Assembly (NCBI GenBank): GCA_002410755.1
Contig: DHOL01000026.1
Span: forward strand, 1 to 12,256
Direction: 5' to 3'
DNA: 12,256 bases
DNA from: Ruminococcaceae bacterium UBA5391
Lineage (GTDB): Bacteria > Bacillota > Clostridia > Oscillospirales > Acutalibacteraceae
The notes under the pieces were generated by a model that was given only the letters and a program-made list of their open reading frames with translations, ran no database searches and had not been told where the DNA came from. Below are positions 10,838 through 12,256 of this stretch, in pieces; position 1 is the first letter of the stretch; every line of letters begins with the position of its first letter. Position numbers and translations under genes: made by a program.

Positions 10838-12163
10838 ATGGCGGAAAAACAAAAAGAGAAAAAAATCCGGAGCGATATTGTCCGTGACTCTCTTTATACG
10901 TTCGGCACAAACATTATTGGTACCATCCTCGGACTGGTTTCTTCAATCTTTGTGCTGCACAGGATAAATCCGAAAATCAGGGGTTATTACAGTGAACTTC
11001 AGACGTGGGGCGGCGGATTTAACACCATTCTGGGACTCAGCATTGCTTCTGCCGCCATTTATTTTGTAGCGCATTACAGAACGGAAAATTCAAAGGGCGC
11101 CCTGAAGCGGTTTACAATCATCACTTTTGCCATTATTGCCGTTGGCAGCACGGCTGTGCTTGTTTCCCTGCGGGACAGCCGTCTTTTTAACACGACACCG
11201 GCCAGCTATCTTGTGGCGATTTTGGTTTACGCACTGCTATCCCTCCTCCAAAATGTCGTGATTGGTGCCCTGCGAGGCCAGAATAAATTTAAAATGTTTA
11301 ACATTATTACGCTGACTCAGCGTATTCTCGCAACGATGCTTGCAATCTTTATTGCATTTCGTCCGGCGGCGGGTGTCTGGATCTGGTGCACAAACGCGAT
11401 TTCCTTTGCGGCAATCATTATGGCCATTTATGGTGTCCACCGCTGGAATGGGCCGGAACCTGCCCCTGCCCCGGAGAATGACCATCGCGTCAAGACCAGC
11501 AGCATGGTTACTTACAGCCTTAAGTCTCATGTGAGCAATGTCCTCAATTACCTGAACAGCAACCTCGGGAACTTTATTGTGCAGGGGAACTATGGCATCA
11601 GCAGCCTCGGCGTTTTCAGCACTGCGCTGACCATTGCACAGCAGCTATGGCTTCTTCCCGACGCAGTAAGCCAGGTGATTCTGAGCCGTGTTGCTGCCAT
11701 GAGCGACCAGAAAAGTAAGCTTCATCTGACACTGCTTTCCACTAAAATTGTTGCCGTTGTGACTACCATTGCATCCCTGCTTGTTCTCTGGGCGGCATAT
11801 TTGTTTATTCCATGGCTGTTCCCTATGTATGTTGGCGTTCTTCCCTTGCTTTCTTATCTCATTGTCGGTACCATCGTAATTTCCTATGCAAAAGTGCTGG
11901 GCAATTCTATTGCTGCTTATGGACGTCCGGAGCTAAATGTCCTGCCTAATACGCTTGGATTTGCTGTAAACTGCATTGTGAGCTTTACTTGTATCCCGTA
12001 TCTTCACATCCAGGGTGTTGCGCTTGCTACGTCACTTTCCATGGTGTCTCAGGGGATTTCCTGCATGGTGATTTTCTGCAAATATTCGCATACGCCGTTT
12101 TATCGGCTTCTCGTTCCGAACCGCGAAGAATTATCTTCCCTCCGGCGCGCTTTTCGCGGATAG
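10838..12163 (+). CDS. Polysaccharide/lipid-linked sugar flippase (Wzx/MATE-like, MOP superfamily)
   Basis: This 441-residue multi-spanning membrane protein has about 12 hydrophobic segments. The first half (about residues 15-202) and second half (about 220-425) are joined by a hydrophilic, Pro-rich cytoplasmic linker (204-217), as in the MOP flippase fold. The N-terminal SLYTFGTNIIGTILGLVSSI and the PKIRGYYSELQTW loop (45-57) are typical of proteins that flip undecaprenyl-linked oligosaccharides across the membrane. The substrate cannot be told: no glycosyltransferase or polymerase gene is visible nearby, so it may act alone or with distant partners. I chose the ATG at 10838 because TGGAG (10826-10830) lies 7 bases upstream and the promoter at 10770-10798 falls inside the longer in-frame extension. 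The last 90 bases of the window after its stop show only T-rich sequence and no clear gene. Confidence 0.88.
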   Translation: MAEKQKEKKIRSDIVRDSLYTFGTNIIGTILGLVSSIFVLHRINPKIRGYYSELQTWGGGFNTILGLSIASAAIYFVAHYRTENSKGALKRFTIITFAIIAVGSTAVLVSLRDSRLFNTTPASYLVAILVYALLSLLQNVVIGALRGQNKFKMFNIITLTQRILATMLAIFIAFRPAAGVWIWCTNAISFAAIIMAIYGVHRWNGPEPAPAPENDHRVKTSSMVTYSLKSHVSNVLNYLNSNLGNFIVQGNYGISSLGVFSTALTIAQQLWLLPDAVSQVILSRVAAMSDQKSKLHLTLLSTKIVAVVTTIASLLVLWAAYLFIPWLFPMYVGVLPLLSYLIVGTIVISYAKVLGNSIAAYGRPELNVLPNTLGFAVNCIVSFTCIPYLHIQGVALATSLSMVSQGISCMVIFCKYSHTPFYRLLVPNREELSSLRRAFRG

Positions 12164-12256
12164 AGGGGGAAATATCGGAGCACCTGTCAGGTAGCCTGTG
12201 TTTCGCTTTTTACTATTTTTGCGTGCCCTTAAAAAGTGCAAAGGCCCCGGAAAGTC

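Noticed and set aside
12164..12256. Terminator or new gene after the flippase
   Set aside because: There are T-rich runs and small imperfect dyads (such as ACCTGTCAGGT), but no stem that pairs well directly before a T-run, and no open frame with a ribosome site.
1..12256. CRISPR array, tRNA/rRNA gene, insertion sequence or phage genes
   Set aside because: No regularly spaced repeats, no tRNA-like cloverleaf noticed by eye, no transposase- or integrase-like protein. The window reads as stable core chromosome with a few small unknown genes.

Overview
The window looks like ordinary chromosome of an anaerobic, endospore-forming clostridial Firmicute, most plausibly an Oscillospirales/Ruminococcaceae-type genome. 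This rests on two alpha/beta-type small acid-soluble spore protein (SASP) genes, an indirect Asp/Asn (and probably Glu/Gln) tRNA-charging operon, an ECF vitamin transporter S component, AAGGAG-type ribosome binding sites and a GC content that looks close to 50 percent. Taxonomy is inferred from gene content and protein style only.

Layout. Positions 1-115 may hold the 3' end of an unrecognised plus-strand gene. From 252 to 1364 there are two nearly identical SASP genes on the plus strand with an unrecognised 179-residue protein between them; a strong hairpin terminator closes the block at 1396-1434. A 94-residue predicted membrane protein (1599-1883, plus) converges on the next block, and a hairpin covers both stop codons. 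From 6841 down to 1898 on the minus strand runs a tight aspS-gatC-gatA-gatB operon behind a good sigma-A promoter. Upstream of it, also on the minus strand, lies a two-gene unit: an 83-residue stand-alone FakA/YloV-like domain protein and pepT (tripeptidase T). Next on the minus strand is a MocR/PdxR-type regulator (GntR helix-turn-helix fused to an aminotransferase-like domain). It is divergent from an ECF transporter S component (10116-10637, plus). The last gene is a Wzx/MATE-like flippase (10838-12163, plus) with its own promoter.

How the genes fit together. AspRS with GatCAB points to two-step Asn-tRNA synthesis: a relaxed AspRS charges Asp onto tRNA-Asn and the amidotransferase converts it to Asn. 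The MocR regulator next to an S component suggests PLP-sensing control of vitamin B6 precursor uptake. The SASP genes serve spore DNA protection and share promoter-like elements and a leader motif.

No gene-free stretch exceeds 300 bases; the longest are 1365-1598, 6842-7045 and 10638-10837, and what they hold is listed below. I see no CRISPR array, rRNA, tRNA, insertion sequence or obvious prophage. I found no convincing new multi-gene system. The points most worth a second look are the MocR/S-component pair, the isolated FakA-like domain, the SASP duplication enclosing an unknown gene, and a hairpin-rich stretch at 10678-10758.
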